Of a stretch of 64,000 bases of DNA, positions 1 through 8,936 are shown one piece after another. Numbering within the stretch: the first letter of the stretch is position 1; every line of letters begins with the position of its first letter. The translations under genes and the position numbers were made by a program. The notes beneath the pieces are model-generated. The model was not told where the DNA came from and searched no databases. It saw only the letters and a list, made by a program, of their open reading frames with translations. The stretch lies in assembly GCF_000179555.1 (NCBI RefSeq), contig NZ_AECZ01000008.1, positions 94,657-158,656 of the forward strand, given 5' to 3'. The DNA is from Solidesulfovibrio fructosivorans JJ]. Its GTDB lineage: Bacteria; Desulfobacterota; Desulfovibrionia; Desulfovibrionales; Desulfovibrionaceae.

Positions 1-245
1 TCGATGGGGAAAACGGCCGGTTCGATTGTGATGCGCTCGCCCGGGGCCAGCCTGTGTTCGAATCCGACCGGCCGATCGTCGGCAATGATGCCGTGGATTT
101 CGGTGTGGGGCGGCCCCAGGGCCTCGATGACGTCCTTGATCGAGGCTTCGCGCGTCACAGGATACACGACTACGCCGTTTGCGGCCGGTCGCCGCAACAG
201 TTCCCGCAAAGCGCCACGGAAGCGCAATGTGGCCGCCTTGTCCAT
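1..245 (-). CDS. Mut7-C RNase domain protein, N-terminal part (runs off the window)
   Basis: The reverse strand from an ATG at 245 reads MDKAATLRFRGALRELL and continues open to the window edge (81 codons). The segment KDVIEALGPPHTEIHG and the later PGERITIEPAVFP resemble the MoaD-like ubiquitin domain that precedes the Mut7-C PIN-type RNase domain in many proteobacterial proteins. Only this first domain is visible, so the nuclease part is inferred from family architecture. The gene is divergent from coaBC; the 94 bp between them should hold both promoters. Confidence 0.72.
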   Translation of the reverse strand, partial: MDKAATLRFRGALRELLRRPAANGVVVYPVTREASIKDVIEALGPPHTEIHGIIADDRPVGFEHRLAPGERITIEPAVFPI

Positions 246-339
246 GGACCACCCCCGACCTGACCTTTACGCTTCTCCCGCCTTTGCCGTATACCCCCAT
301 CATCCGGCTGCTTATTTCCCATAGCCGCAGGAAGGCTTT

Positions 340-1560
340 ATGACGTCAACACATTGTGATTTCAAAGGATATAGTGGCCGTCGCGTCCATCTCGGCGTGA
401 CCGGTTCCGTTGCCGCCTTCAAGGTGCTGTCCCTTCTGCGACGGCTTGTCGCCTCGGGCGCGTCCGTGGGCGTGACCTTGACCACGGCCGCCCAACGTTT
501 CGTCACTCCGCTTTCCTTTGAGGCCTTGGGGGCCGATCCCGTTTACACCGACATGTTTTCCCCGGAAGCGGCCAATTTCGCCCATCTCGCACCGGCTCAG
601 GCCGCCGACGTCCTGGCTGTCGTTCCGGCCACGGCCGACATCCTGGCCCGTTTGTCCTGCGGTCTGGCCGGCGATTTGCTCGCCTGTCAGGCCCTGGCCT
701 TCGAAGGGCCTGTGGTCGTTGCTCCGGCCATGAACCCCCGGCTTTGGAAGGCGGCCGCCACCCAGGCCAATTGGGCGACGCTTTGTTCGCGCGGCGTCAT
801 CGGCGTCATGCCCGATTGCGGGGAGATGGCTTGCGGCGAATCCGGCCAGGGCAGGCTCGCCGAGGAGGACGCCATTTTCACGGCCATCCTCAAGGCCCTC
901 ACCCCCCAGGATCTGGCCGGAAAAAAGGTGCTGGTGAGTCTTGGACCGACCCGCGAATATTTCGATGCCGCCCGCTTCTGGTCCAACCCGTCCACCGGCC
1001 GCATGGGGGCCTGCCTGGCCATGGCCGCCTGGTTGCGCGGCGCCTCGGTGACGGTGGTTTCCGGCCCTGTTTCCTGGTGGTTTCCGGCCGACGTCACGGT
1101 TGTTCCGGTCACAACCGCCGGCCAGATGCACGAGGCCTGCCTGGCCGCTTGGCCGGCCTGCGACATGGCCGTCATGACCGCGGCGGTAGCCGATTTTTCG
1201 CCTGTTCCGCATCCCGGCGGCGGCAAGTTCAAAAAGGATGCGGCCGGCAAGGAACTGACCCTGACATTTTCTCCCACCCATGATATCCTGGCGGCAATGG
1301 GCCAAAAAAAGCGCGCCGGCCAGAAGCTTGTCGGCTTTTGCGCCGAAACGGACAATTTGCTGGAAAACGCCAAGGGAAAGCTCAGGCGCAAAAACTGCGA
1401 CCTGATCGTGGCCAACCCCATCGGTCGGGCCGATGCCGGGTTTGCGGCATCGGACAATGAGGCCATTGTCCTTGCCGCTAATGGCCGTGACGAGCACTGG
1501 GAAAGCGCGCCGAAAACGGAAATCGCCTGGAAAATATGGGACTCAACGATTCGCTTTTAA
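340..1560 (+). CDS. coaBC: Bifunctional phosphopantothenoylcysteine decarboxylase / phosphopantothenate-cysteine ligase
   Basis: Coenzyme A synthesis: the CoaB half joins 4'-phosphopantothenate to cysteine, and the CoaC half decarboxylates the product to 4'-phosphopantetheine. The 406 residues match the usual length of about 400. The N-terminal flavoprotein half starts at HLGVTGSVAAFK, with FAHLAPAQAAD, the substrate-clamp APAMN and the ACGESGQGR segment carrying the catalytic Cys. The CoaB half starts near residue 195 with VLVSLGPTREYFD and SNPSTGRMG. An AGGAAGG ribosome site precedes the ATG. The 3' end overlaps the next gene by 25 bp, indicating co-transcription. Confidence 0.95.
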   Translation: MTSTHCDFKGYSGRRVHLGVTGSVAAFKVLSLLRRLVASGASVGVTLTTAAQRFVTPLSFEALGADPVYTDMFSPEAANFAHLAPAQAADVLAVVPATADILARLSCGLAGDLLACQALAFEGPVVVAPAMNPRLWKAAATQANWATLCSRGVIGVMPDCGEMACGESGQGRLAEEDAIFTAILKALTPQDLAGKKVLVSLGPTREYFDAARFWSNPSTGRMGACLAMAAWLRGASVTVVSGPVSWWFPADVTVVPVTTAGQMHEACLAAWPACDMAVMTAAVADFSPVPHPGGGKFKKDAAGKELTLTFSPTHDILAAMGQKKRAGQKLVGFCAETDNLLENAKGKLRRKNCDLIVANPIGRADAGFAASDNEAIVLAANGRDEHWESAPKTEIAWKIWDSTIRF

Positions 1561-2162
1561 ACGTGCCGGAACGGCTTCGCGTCTGGCAGCAGGCGGGCAT
1601 CCGCTATTTTTACGTCGATCCACTGGCCGAGGCGGTCGCGGAGATCGCGCCCGAGCGCGAGTCTGCCCTCCAGGCCGAACCCGCGCCGGATGTTGCGCCC
1701 GAACCCGTGAAACCGCCTGTCCAGGTCGGCGAGGACCCGGCGGCCTGGCCCAAGCCCTGGCCCGCGATCTTCGCCAAAGCGCCCGAGCATCCCCGCATTG
1801 TCCTGACTTACGAGGCGTTGTCCCTGGACATGACCGGCCGGGCCGATCCCAGGCGCGGCAAGCTCTGGCGGCGGCTTATCCAGGAATTGGACCTTTCCGG
1901 GGCCAATGCCGTGGCCTTTTGGCCCTACTGTTTGCCGGACGCCGCCGAACGGGAACGTGACACGGCCATTTTCCTCACCGGCCTGCGGCTTATGCGGCCG
2001 GCCGTTCTGGCGGTCTTTGGCGCGCTTTCTCCCGAAACCACGAAATCCTGGCATGGTCACCTGCCCGATCTCGAACCTGTCGTGCTCGCCGATCCCGAAA
2101 GGCTTCTCGGCGGCGACATGGAGGCCTGGCATGACGCTCTCGATGCCCTTGGCGGCGGGTAA
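1536..2162 (+). CDS. Conserved hypothetical protein, overlapping coaBC
   Basis: A 208-residue soluble protein of unknown function. Residues 40-75 are Pro/Glu/Ala-rich and probably disordered. A compact C-terminal half starts around HPRIVLTYEALSLDMTG and contains a conserved-looking LWRRLIQELDL and AFWPYC pattern. The pattern loosely recalls uracil-DNA-glycosylase-like folds, but I see no diagnostic catalytic motif and do not assign that function. The start lies inside coaBC in another frame, and the end overlaps the NfeD gene, so it sits in a tightly packed operon. Confidence 0.75.
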   Translation: MGLNDSLLNVPERLRVWQQAGIRYFYVDPLAEAVAEIAPERESALQAEPAPDVAPEPVKPPVQVGEDPAAWPKPWPAIFAKAPEHPRIVLTYEALSLDMTGRADPRRGKLWRRLIQELDLSGANAVAFWPYCLPDAAERERDTAIFLTGLRLMRPAVLAVFGALSPETTKSWHGHLPDLEPVVLADPERLLGGDMEAWHDALDALGGG

Positions 2163-3489
2163 GCGCTTTTTTTCCGCTTTCCTGCTCATCGCCCCGCTCT
2201 TTTTCATTCCAACGCTTTCCCGGGCCCAATCAGCGCCCATTGCCGTTTTTACGGCGACCTTGAGCGCCTCCATCTCGCCGGCCCAGGCCGACATGCTTGA
2301 CGGGGCCATTGCCGCGGCCAAAAAGGGCGGCGCCGCCTTGCTCATCCTGCGCCTCGATACGCCCGGCGGCGGCATCGAGCCCATGCGCCGCATGGTGACC
2401 TCCATCCTCGGCAGTCCTGTGCCCATCGTCATCTGGATCGCCCCTTCCGGGGCCAGGGCCGCCTCGGCCGGGGTCTTTCTTGTGGCCGCCGCTTCCGTAG
2501 CCGCCATGGCTCCGGATACGACCATCGGGTCCGCCTCGCCCGTGGGCCCGGGCGGCGGCGACCTTGGCAAGACGCTGCACAAGAAGATCAAAAACGACTT
2601 GGAAAGCCTGGTGCGCGGGATGGCACTTTCCCATGGCCGCAACGCCAAATGGTACCAGCGTTTTGTGGCCAATGCCGAAAACCTGACCGCCGCCGAGGCG
2701 GTGCGCGAACGTGTGGTGGATTTCATTGCCGTCGACCAGCTGGATCTTTTGACCCAGATCGGCAAGCGCGGCATCGAATCCGGCGGCAAGGTCCTGCGCT
2801 TTTCCCCGGATGCCGTGGTCGTCACGGCCTATGACCCCGGTTGGCGCTACGGTGTTCTGACCTGGCTGCTCGATCCGCAGGTGGCGTATATTCTGCTCCT
2901 GATCGGCGTTGCCGGCCTTTTCTTCGAACTGACCACGCCAGGGGCCATTTTGCCCGGCGTTATCGGCGGATTGTGCATCCTGCCGGCCCTTTACGCCCTG
3001 TCCATCCTGCCGACCAACGTTACGGGCTTATTGTTGCTGCTTTTTGGCGGCGGTCTTTTTTTACTGGAACTGCATGTGACCAGCTACGGCCTTTTGAGCG
3101 TGGCCGGCGTGGCCGCGCTTTTTACCGGATCGATGCTGCTTTTCCGCCACAACGGCCATCCCGGCCTGCCGCTTTCCGTCATCGCCCCGACCGTGGCCGG
3201 CGTTTCCCTGATCCTGCTTTTGGCCGGTTGGATCGTGGCCAAGGCCCAACGGCAAAAGCCCCGCTCCGGTCTGGAGGCCCTTGTCGGCCAGATCGCCACG
3301 GTCCGTCATTTCACGGGGAAAACGGGCAAGGTCTTTGTCAACGGGGAAATCTGGAACGCTACCCTTGATGCCCGTTGCGTCGATTGCCGGCCCCAGCCCG
3401 GCCAGTCCGTGCACATCGTCGCCGCAAAAGGCATGACGCTTGTCGTGTCGACCGAGGAAGTCCCCCCGACTTTTACTGAGAACCGGTAA
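2131..3489 (+). CDS. NfeD-family membrane-bound ClpP-class serine protease
   Basis: A membrane protease of the long NfeD class, thought to work with SPFH/stomatin partners in membrane quality control. An N-terminal signal segment ([15 protein letters not shown]) is followed by a ClpP-like protease domain with [13 protein letters not shown] and the nucleophile context [12 protein letters not shown]. Then come several transmembrane helices (about [15 protein letters not shown] to [12 protein letters not shown]) and a C-terminal NfeD OB-fold domain from [11 protein letters not shown] 2131 or 2143 overlaps the previous gene by 20-32 bp. A longer upstream ATG in the same frame lacks a signal peptide and was rejected. 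The partner slipin follows 10 bp later. Confidence 0.9.
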   Translation: MTLSMPLAAGKRFFSAFLLIAPLFFIPTLSRAQSAPIAVFTATLSASISPAQADMLDGAIAAAKKGGAALLILRLDTPGGGIEPMRRMVTSILGSPVPIVIWIAPSGARAASAGVFLVAAASVAAMAPDTTIGSASPVGPGGGDLGKTLHKKIKNDLESLVRGMALSHGRNAKWYQRFVANAENLTAAEAVRERVVDFIAVDQLDLLTQIGKRGIESGGKVLRFSPDAVVVTAYDPGWRYGVLTWLLDPQVAYILLLIGVAGLFFELTTPGAILPGVIGGLCILPALYALSILPTNVTGLLLLLFGGGLFLLELHVTSYGLLSVAGVAALFTGSMLLFRHNGHPGLPLSVIAPTVAGVSLILLLAGWIVAKAQRQKPRSGLEALVGQIATVRHFTGKTGKVFVNGEIWNATLDARCVDCRPQPGQSVHIVAAKGMTLVVSTEEVPPTFTENR

Positions 3490-3499
3490 AGGAGGAGCC

Positions 3500-4360
3500 A
3501 TGTACGCGTTTATCCCCATCCTGGCCATTATCATTTTTATTGTCGTCACCTCGCTTCGGGTGCTCAACGAGTACGAACGCGGCGTCATTTTCCGGCTTGG
3601 CCGCATCATCGGGGCCAAGGGACCAGGGCTTATCCTGCTTTTTCCCATCATCGACCGCATGACCAAGGTCTCCATGCGCACCTTCGCCATGGACGTGCCC
3701 AACCAGGACGTCATCACCCGCGACAACGTCAGCATCAAGGTCAATGCCGTGGTCTACTTCCGGGTGGTCGAGCCTATAAAGGCCATCCTCGAGGTCGAGG
3801 ATTACATGTACGCGACCTCCCAGATTTCCCAAACCACCCTGCGCAGCGTCTGCGGCGGCGTGGAGCTCGACGAGATCCTGGCCCACCGGGACAAGGTCAA
3901 CGAGCAGGTCCAGACCATTCTCGACCAGCATGCCGGCCCCTGGGGCATCAAGGTCGCCAACGTGGAGCTCAAATACATCGATTTGCCCCAGGAAATGCAG
4001 CGGGCCATGGCCAAGCAGGCCGAAGCCGAACGCGAGCGCCGGGCCAAAGTCATCAATGCCGAGGGCGAATATCAGGCCGCCTCGCGACTGGCCCAGGCCG
4101 CGGCCATCATCGCCGTGCGCCCAGAAGCCTTGCAACTGCGCTATCTGCAAACCATGCGCGAAATGGCCGCTGAAAGCCATGCCGCCACTATTTTGCCCAT
4201 TCCTCTTGATTTTATCCGCTCTTTTTTTCATGTTCCGAGCCACGCCGCGTCACCCCAACCGGACCTTGCGCCGGACCTCGCGGCAACGAATCCGAAACCC
4301 GATTCCACAGTTGAGGCGCCATCCGATCCGTCACAAGCCAAACAGCCTGGCGACGCGTGA
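3500..4360 (+). CDS. Slipin / SPFH (band 7) membrane protein
   Basis: A stomatin-like scaffold of 286 residues, the usual partner of long NfeD proteases. One N-terminal hydrophobic segment (residues 2-20) is followed by the band 7 signature: [26 protein letters not shown], then [18 protein letters not shown] charged coiled-coil region lies near residues 165-200 ([17 protein letters not shown]). The tail after residue 240 is Pro/Ala-rich and probably disordered. The start is the ATG directly after GGAGGAG at 3491; an upstream in-frame ATG has no ribosome site. Together with the preceding gene it forms an nfeD-slipin pair. Confidence 0.93.
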   Translation: MYAFIPILAIIIFIVVTSLRVLNEYERGVIFRLGRIIGAKGPGLILLFPIIDRMTKVSMRTFAMDVPNQDVITRDNVSIKVNAVVYFRVVEPIKAILEVEDYMYATSQISQTTLRSVCGGVELDEILAHRDKVNEQVQTILDQHAGPWGIKVANVELKYIDLPQEMQRAMAKQAEAERERRAKVINAEGEYQAASRLAQAAAIIAVRPEALQLRYLQTMREMAAESHAATILPIPLDFIRSFFHVPSHAASPQPDLAPDLAATNPKPDSTVEAPSDPSQAKQPGDA

Positions 4361-4421
4361 TCGCACCGCCAAAGAGGCGTTTTGCAATCGGCGGGCTTTT
4401 TTACAGCTATCCAGAGGAACC

Positions 4422-5429
4422 ATGAACATTCTTGTCACCGGCGCCGCCGGATTTATCGGCTTCCATTTATGCCGTCGATTTCTGTCCATGGGTCACACCG
4501 TGACCGGCCTGGACAACATGAGCCCCTATTACTCCGTGGCGCTCAAACAGGATCGCATCGATATTCTCGCCGCCGAGAAGCAGTTCCGTTTCGCCAAGGC
4601 CGATATGGCCGACCGGCAGGCCATGGATCGCCTTTTCGACGAAGGCAAATTCAGCCATGTGGTCAACCTGGCCGCCCAGGCGGGCGTTCGGCACAGCCTG
4701 ACGCATCCCGACGCCTATATTCAAACGAATCTGCTCGGCTACTTCAACATCCTGGAAAATTGCCGGCAGCATAAAGTCGACCATTTCGTCTTCGCTTCCT
4801 CAAGTTCCGTCTATGGTCTCAATACGACCATGCCTTTTTCCGTGCATGACAATGTGGACCACCCCATCAGCTTGTATGCGGCGTCCAAGAAATCCAACGA
4901 GCTGATGGCCCATTCCTACAGCTACTTGTATGGGCTTCCGTGCACGGGATTGCGTTTTTTTACGGTGTACGGTCCTTGGGGACGGCCGGATATGGCGCTT
5001 TTCTTGTTTACGAAGGCCATATTGGAAGACAAGCCTATCCAGGTGTTCAATCACGGGCGCATGGAACGCGACTTTACCTATATTGATGATATTGTCGAAG
5101 GTGTTGTTCGCGTGACGCAAAATACGGCCACACCCAATCCTGATTGGAATCCCGCTTCCCCTGATCCGGGCAGCAGCGTCGCGCCCTACCGTTTGTACAA
5201 CATTGGAAACAACAACAGCGTGTCTCTTATGCGCTTTATCGAGACCATCGAAGATGCCTTGGGCAAGAAAGCGATCAAGGAGATGTTGCCGTTGCAGCCC
5301 GGCGACGTACCCGCGACGTATGCGAATGTCGACGATTTGATTCGTGACGTCGGATTTAAGCCGTCGACGCCTATTGAAACGGGTATTGCCCGTTTTATTG
5401 AGTGGTATAGGCAATATTTTCGGGCTTGA
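4422..5429 (+). CDS. NAD-dependent epimerase, UDP-glucuronate 4-epimerase type
   Basis: An extended short-chain dehydrogenase/reductase, probably interconverting UDP-glucuronate and UDP-galacturonate for cell-surface polysaccharide. At 335 residues it has the family length. The Rossmann motif GAAGFIGFHLC is at the N-terminus, NLAAQAGVRHS follows, and the catalytic set is Ser (SSSSVYG) with YAASKKSNE. The segment RFFTVYGPWGRPDMALF is typical of the UDP-glucuronate branch. CAGAGGAAC precedes the ATG. It follows the slipin gene by 61 bp and may be transcribed separately. Exact substrate specificity is inferred. Confidence 0.88.
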   Translation: MNILVTGAAGFIGFHLCRRFLSMGHTVTGLDNMSPYYSVALKQDRIDILAAEKQFRFAKADMADRQAMDRLFDEGKFSHVVNLAAQAGVRHSLTHPDAYIQTNLLGYFNILENCRQHKVDHFVFASSSSVYGLNTTMPFSVHDNVDHPISLYAASKKSNELMAHSYSYLYGLPCTGLRFFTVYGPWGRPDMALFLFTKAILEDKPIQVFNHGRMERDFTYIDDIVEGVVRVTQNTATPNPDWNPASPDPGSSVAPYRLYNIGNNNSVSLMRFIETIEDALGKKAIKEMLPLQPGDVPATYANVDDLIRDVGFKPSTPIETGIARFIEWYRQYFRA

Positions 5430-5431
5430 TG

Positions 5432-5460
5432 TTGACAGGATGGATAAGGTACACTAATCG
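5432..5460 (+). promoter_or_regulatory. Candidate sigma-70 promoter for the 5506 gene / par region
   Basis: TTGACA at 5432-5437, a 17-bp spacer, and TAATCG at 5455-5460 match a sigma-70 promoter with a perfect -35 box and a weaker -10 box. It lies in the short gap upstream of the gene starting at 5506. Confidence 0.45.
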
Positions 5461-5505
5461 AAGCTGTTACCAACGTTCAAACTGCCTCAAGGACGGACCC
5501 AGGTA

Positions 5506-5796
5506 ATGGAATTCCAGACCACGAAACGTGATCTTGAAACGGTATTCTCGAAAATCCAAAGCCAGGTGGCGGAAGCCAGCCTTCCTGAAGAAGCGGATGT
5601 GAATCGTTTGGCCCGCTTGGCCCAGCGTCTGCATCAGCAAGCCGATGAAAACTGGATGGACGAGGCCGAGGATTTTTCCCATCTTGCCGGACAGCTGCTT
5701 AATGCCGTCAAAAAGGGCGACGTGGAAGGATGCGTCATGCTCGTTGAATCCCTGGACGACGCGCAATCGTATTGCCATCGCATGTTCCGCGACTAG
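5506..5796 (+). CDS. Small conserved helical protein (GSU3529-like family)
   Basis: A 96-residue, acidic, apparently all-helical protein without membrane segments or cysteine motifs. It resembles the short deltaproteobacterial GSU3529-type hypotheticals in length and in the RLARLAQRLHQQADENW and AGQLLNAVKKGD segments. That match is from memory and is moderate. The stop codon is only 8 bp upstream of the first parS site, and parA follows, but no partitioning role can be claimed from sequence. Confidence 0.7.
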   Translation: MEFQTTKRDLETVFSKIQSQVAEASLPEEADVNRLARLAQRLHQQADENWMDEAEDFSHLAGQLLNAVKKGDVEGCVMLVESLDDAQSYCHRMFRD

Positions 5797-5803
5797 TCTT
5801 TAT

Positions 5804-5819
5804 TGTTTCACGTGAAACA
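5804..5819. promoter_or_regulatory. parS centromere site 1
   Basis: TGTTTCACGTGAAACA, a perfect 16-bp palindrome identical to the classic chromosomal parS consensus bound by ParB. It lies between the 5506 gene and parA. A second identical copy lies downstream of parA at 6713-6728. Confidence 0.95.
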
Positions 5820-5875
5820 TGTCTGCGCCGCGGCGCGTTGCGCCCTGGCTGATCGTATGGGATCAAGGAGGGCTC

Positions 5876-6643
5876 ATGGCGCGGGTCATCGTTATTGCCA
5901 ATCAAAAGGGCGGCGTCGGCAAAACCACGACGGCCGTCAATCTTTCCGCTTCGCTGGCGGTCATGGAAAAAAAAACCCTGCTGATCGATTGTGATCCGCA
6001 GGCCAACGCCGGCAGCGGTCTTTCCATTTATCCCGACAAGGTCGACGAAAATCTCTATACGGTGCTGTATGAGCCGGCCCGGGCCAAGGACGCCGTCGTT
6101 GGCACCGAACTCCCCTTTTTACACGTGCTGCCTTCCGGTCCGGATCTGGTTGCCGCCGATATCGAGCTGGTGGATAAACCCCGTCGCGAATATTTCCTTC
6201 GGGCTTTGATCGAAGGCTTGCAGGCCGATTATGATTATGTCCTGCTCGATTGCCCGCCGTCGCTGGGACTGGTGACGCTGAACGCCTTGTGCGCGGCCAG
6301 CGAATTGCTGGTGCCGCTGCAATGCGAATATTACGCCTTGGAAGGCATCGCCCAATTGTTGCGGACCTTTGACCAGGTGCGCAAGCGCTTCAACAACCGG
6401 CTTTCCCTGCTAGGCGTCGTCCTGACCATGTACGACGGCCGCAACAAGCTTAATCGCCACGTCAAGCGCGAGATCTGGAAATGTTTTCCCAAGCTTTATT
6501 TTCAGACCCTCATTCCGCGCAATATCCGGCTGTCCGAAGCCCCGAGCTACGGCAAGCCCGTCCTGACCCACGACGTCAAATCCCGTGGAGCTTCCGCCTA
6601 TTTGTCCCTGGCCCAGGAAGTGGTCCGCCGCCAGCCCGTCTGA
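5876..6643 (+). CDS. parA: Chromosome-partitioning ATPase ParA (Soj)
   Basis: A deviant-Walker ATPase that binds DNA nonspecifically and drives segregation of ParB-parS complexes. It has 255 residues, the length of chromosomal Soj. The Walker A motif KGGVGKTT is at residues 11-18, the switch region has [11 protein letters not shown], and Walker B is [12 protein letters not shown]. The start is the ATG after AAGGAGG at 5865-5871; a longer in-frame start at 5819 would overlap parS. Two parS sites bracket the gene. ParB lies about 720 bp downstream, with a convergent gene between them. Confidence 0.96.
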   Translation: MARVIVIANQKGGVGKTTTAVNLSASLAVMEKKTLLIDCDPQANAGSGLSIYPDKVDENLYTVLYEPARAKDAVVGTELPFLHVLPSGPDLVAADIELVDKPRREYFLRALIEGLQADYDYVLLDCPPSLGLVTLNALCAASELLVPLQCEYYALEGIAQLLRTFDQVRKRFNNRLSLLGVVLTMYDGRNKLNRHVKREIWKCFPKLYFQTLIPRNIRLSEAPSYGKPVLTHDVKSRGASAYLSLAQEVVRRQPV

Positions 6644-6712
6644 TTTTCGGGCAGTCTTCTTTCTGTGCCCGCGCCCGTTGGGCTGATCCATGGGGCGGCA
6701 CTCCCGACGGCG

Positions 6713-6728
6713 TGTTTCACGTGAAACA
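6713..6728. promoter_or_regulatory. parS centromere site 2
   Basis: A second exact TGTTTCACGTGAAACA palindrome, 70 bp after the parA stop codon and immediately before a strong terminator hairpin. The two sites are 909 bp apart and bracket parA. Confidence 0.95.
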
Positions 6729-6731
6729 AAA

Positions 6732-6763
6732 AAAAGGCCGCTTCCAACCGGAAGCGGCCTTTT
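6732..6763. terminator. Bidirectional intrinsic terminator between parA and the convergent 6782 gene
   Basis: A 13-bp perfect stem (AAAGGCCGCTTCC paired with GGAAGCGGCCTTT) with a 4-nt loop, an A-run on the left and a T-run on the right. It can stop transcription from both sides. Confidence 0.85.
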
Positions 6764-6781
6764 GTATCGTGGTCGAATCGG

Positions 6782-7258
6782 TTATTTATGCTCCACGAAC
6801 GGCTGGCATTCCACGGTGAGATGCTTCTTGAAATGCTTTTTGAGCACCAGGGACTTGCAGGTCTGGCACTGGAAGGTTACCAGTCCCCCAAGATTGGCCG
6901 CGCGCAAACGGAACTTGCGCGGGTCGTCCCGCCGCCAGTCGGGAGTCGAAGCGCCGCAATGGGCGCAGCTCACGTCGTACGTCGGCTGATAGGTGAAATC
7001 CCAATAGGCGAGCAAGGTCTCCCAGTCCCCGATGGGTTCGGGACGTTCCTCGGGCTGGGGGCGACAGGACGGGTCCAGCGCATACACCGCTTTCTCGATG
7101 GCGGGCAAAACTTTGTCCTTGACGGCTTCCCACAACTCGGGGCTTAACCGTACGCCGCGCAAGGCGCCGGCGGCATCGTAGAGTTCCAGGAAATGGGATG
7201 AGATGGGTGGCACGAAGGGCTCCTTGAACGGTTTGATGGATTGGCGCGAGGGCGTCAC
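6782..7258 (-). CDS. Conserved hypothetical zinc-ribbon protein
   Basis: A 158-residue protein ending in a two-knuckle zinc ribbon: CAHCGAS near residue 98 and CQTCKS about 33 residues later. The N-terminal part (FLELYDAAGALRGVRLSPELW) looks like a small folded domain. The family seems restricted to Desulfovibrio-like bacteria as far as I recall, with no known function. The proposed GTG start at 7258 has no good ribosome site and the true start may be further in. It converges on parA across a shared terminator. Confidence 0.72.
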   Translation of the reverse strand: MTPSRQSIKPFKEPFVPPISSHFLELYDAAGALRGVRLSPELWEAVKDKVLPAIEKAVYALDPSCRPQPEERPEPIGDWETLLAYWDFTYQPTYDVSCAHCGASTPDWRRDDPRKFRLRAANLGGLVTFQCQTCKSLVLKKHFKKHLTVECQPFVEHK

Positions 7259-7367
7259 CGGACAGCCATTTCAAAAGGCATGAAAAGAAGGTAACGTTCC
7301 CGTGTCGCGCGTCAAGTCCGGCCACGGATACGACGTGACGCGCAAACGTTGCAAGAAGGAATATGGC

Positions 7368-8303
7368 ATGGCGCAGGCCCAGAAAGGACTCGGCAGGGGA
7401 CTCGAAGCCCTGCTCGGCGGCTATCGGGACGACAAGTCCGGGGAGGACGTGCAAACCCTTGCCCTGGACGCCATCCGCCCCAACCCGGAACAGCCGCGTC
7501 GGGCGTTCGACCAGGACGCCCTGGCCGATTTGGCGGCCTCCATCCGGGAACAGGGATTGTTGCAGCCCGTGCTGGTGCGACCCGTGGCCGACGTTTCGGG
7601 CGCGTCCCATGAAATCGTGGCCGGCGAACGCCGCTGGCGGGCCGCTCGGCTGGCTGGCCTGACCGAAATCCCGGTGCTCGTGCGGGAAGTGGACGACGAG
7701 CAAAGCCTGGCCCTGGCCATGGTGGAAAACCTCCAGCGCGAGGACCTGAACCCCATGGAGGAGGCCAACGGCCTGCATCTGCTTCTGACCCGCTTCAGCA
7801 TGAGCCAGGACGCCCTGGCCAAAAAAGTGGGCAAAAGCCGCCCGGCCGTGGCCAACGCCCTGCGCCTGTTGCAGCTCCCCGCGCCCATGCAGGAGGACCT
7901 GGCCAAAGGAGCCCTCTCCGCCGGCCATGCCCGGGCGCTGTTGTCCGTTGCCGATCCGGCCCTTTGCGAGGCCTTGTGGCGGCGCATCGTGGAAACGGGA
8001 TGCAGCGTGCGCGAGGCGGAAGATGCGGCCGCATACGCCAAAATGCACGGGAAACTGCCTGAGGGCGGCGTCAAGCCCGCCCGGGAAAAGACCGCGCGTC
8101 CGGCCAGGAAAAGCGTTCTGGAACAGGTGCTGCGCGACATCGAAGGACCGCTTACGGAACGGGCCGGGGTCATGGCCAAGGCGGCGGGTTCGGTCGATCA
8201 CGGCAAGATCACCTTCCATTACAGTTCGCGCCGGGAACTGGCCGGGCTGCTCGAGCATTTCGGATTGGCCGGAACGTTCGGCGTCGAGGACAACGGGCAA
8301 TAA
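7368..8303 (+). CDS. parB: Chromosome-partitioning protein ParB (Spo0J)
   Basis: A CTP-dependent DNA clamp that loads at parS and spreads. It has 311 residues. The N-terminal KGLGRGLEALLGG is the ParA-interacting type of motif. The ParB/Srx CTPase domain has NPEQPRRAF and GERRWRAARLAGL, and the helix-turn-helix region has VENLQREDLNPMEEA and VGKSRPAVANALRLLQLP. A C-terminal dimerization segment follows. The ATG at 7368 gives the standard N-terminus; an upstream in-frame start at 7302 adds an atypical basic extension. Confidence 0.95.
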   Translation: MAQAQKGLGRGLEALLGGYRDDKSGEDVQTLALDAIRPNPEQPRRAFDQDALADLAASIREQGLLQPVLVRPVADVSGASHEIVAGERRWRAARLAGLTEIPVLVREVDDEQSLALAMVENLQREDLNPMEEANGLHLLLTRFSMSQDALAKKVGKSRPAVANALRLLQLPAPMQEDLAKGALSAGHARALLSVADPALCEALWRRIVETGCSVREAEDAAAYAKMHGKLPEGGVKPAREKTARPARKSVLEQVLRDIEGPLTERAGVMAKAAGSVDHGKITFHYSSRRELAGLLEHFGLAGTFGVEDNGQ

Positions 8304-8392
8304 GCATCCGGCCTGGCCTTGGCCGCTCGATCCGGCGGCGCTTCGGGCCGAGAGGATTCAAGAAACGCGGGGACGCAGGGAGGCTTACGGGT

Positions 8393-8725
8393 TTGAACGA
8401 CCACGACGCGCACAAAGAAGTCCCTTGGCGGCTCACGGCCGGAAGCGACCCCGGTGTGATCGCTTTTTCGGGTGAAATTGATTTTTCGGTTACGCCCGCG
8501 GTCAGGGAACGGCTGTGGGAGCTTGTCGGCAAGGCCGGGAAACATATCGAGTTGGATCTGGCGGATTTGACCTATATCGACAGCTCCGGCCTGGCCCTTT
8601 TGCTCGAGCTGCGCAAACAACTGGCGGAAGCGGACCGAACGGTGGCTATCCGGTCGATTTCGCCCCAGGTCCGCAAGCTCTTCAACCTGACGCAACTGTC
8701 CGATCTGTTCGGGCTGCCCGACTAA
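8393..8725 (+). CDS. STAS-domain protein (anti-sigma antagonist or MlaB type)
   Basis: A single-domain STAS protein of 110 residues. The phosphorylatable serine context TYIDSSGLALLLELR sits near residue 65. It starts with TTG after a GGGAGG ribosome site. Its position just upstream of mlaEFD suggests it could be the MlaB-like STAS subunit of that ABC transporter. Stand-alone STAS proteins of the SpoIIAA type look the same, so this is inference from context. A family A repeat separates it from mlaE, so transcription may not run straight through. Confidence 0.85.
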   Translation: MNDHDAHKEVPWRLTAGSDPGVIAFSGEIDFSVTPAVRERLWELVGKAGKHIELDLADLTYIDSSGLALLLELRKQLAEADRTVAIRSISPQVRKLFNLTQLSDLFGLPD

Positions 8726-8743
8726 GGGGAGGAAAAGAAAGAA

Positions 8744-8909
8744 CCGGGGGAAAACTTTTCTGAAGAAAAGTTTTCCCCCGGACCCCCTTTCCAAAGACTT
8801 TCAAAGGGGTATCGGGGTGGGCTGTTAGGAAGGCCGACTCCCGATGAAAAATTTAGGAAGGGGAGAGCGCGAGAGGGGACAACCCTTTTTAAAGGGTTTC
8901 CCCTCTCGC
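8744..8909 (+). repeat. Family A modular hairpin repeat, copy 1 (complete, divergent core)
   Basis: The left hairpin (CCGGGGGAAAACTTTTC and its complement) is followed by ACCCCCTTTCCAAAGACTTT, a core, then GGAGAGC and the right hairpin GCGAGAGGGG...CCCCTCTCGC. The core differs from the other copies, with ATCGGG/CCCGAT arms instead of GGTTACA arms. It lies between the STAS gene and mlaE, both on the plus strand. Confidence 0.85.
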
Positions 8910-8936
8910 TTCCTCCCCAATCGGGAGACATGACAC

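Noticed and set aside
5430..8400. Replication origin next to parABS
   Set aside because: I found no DnaA-box cluster, AT-rich unwinding element, or dnaA, gidA or rnpA gene in the window.
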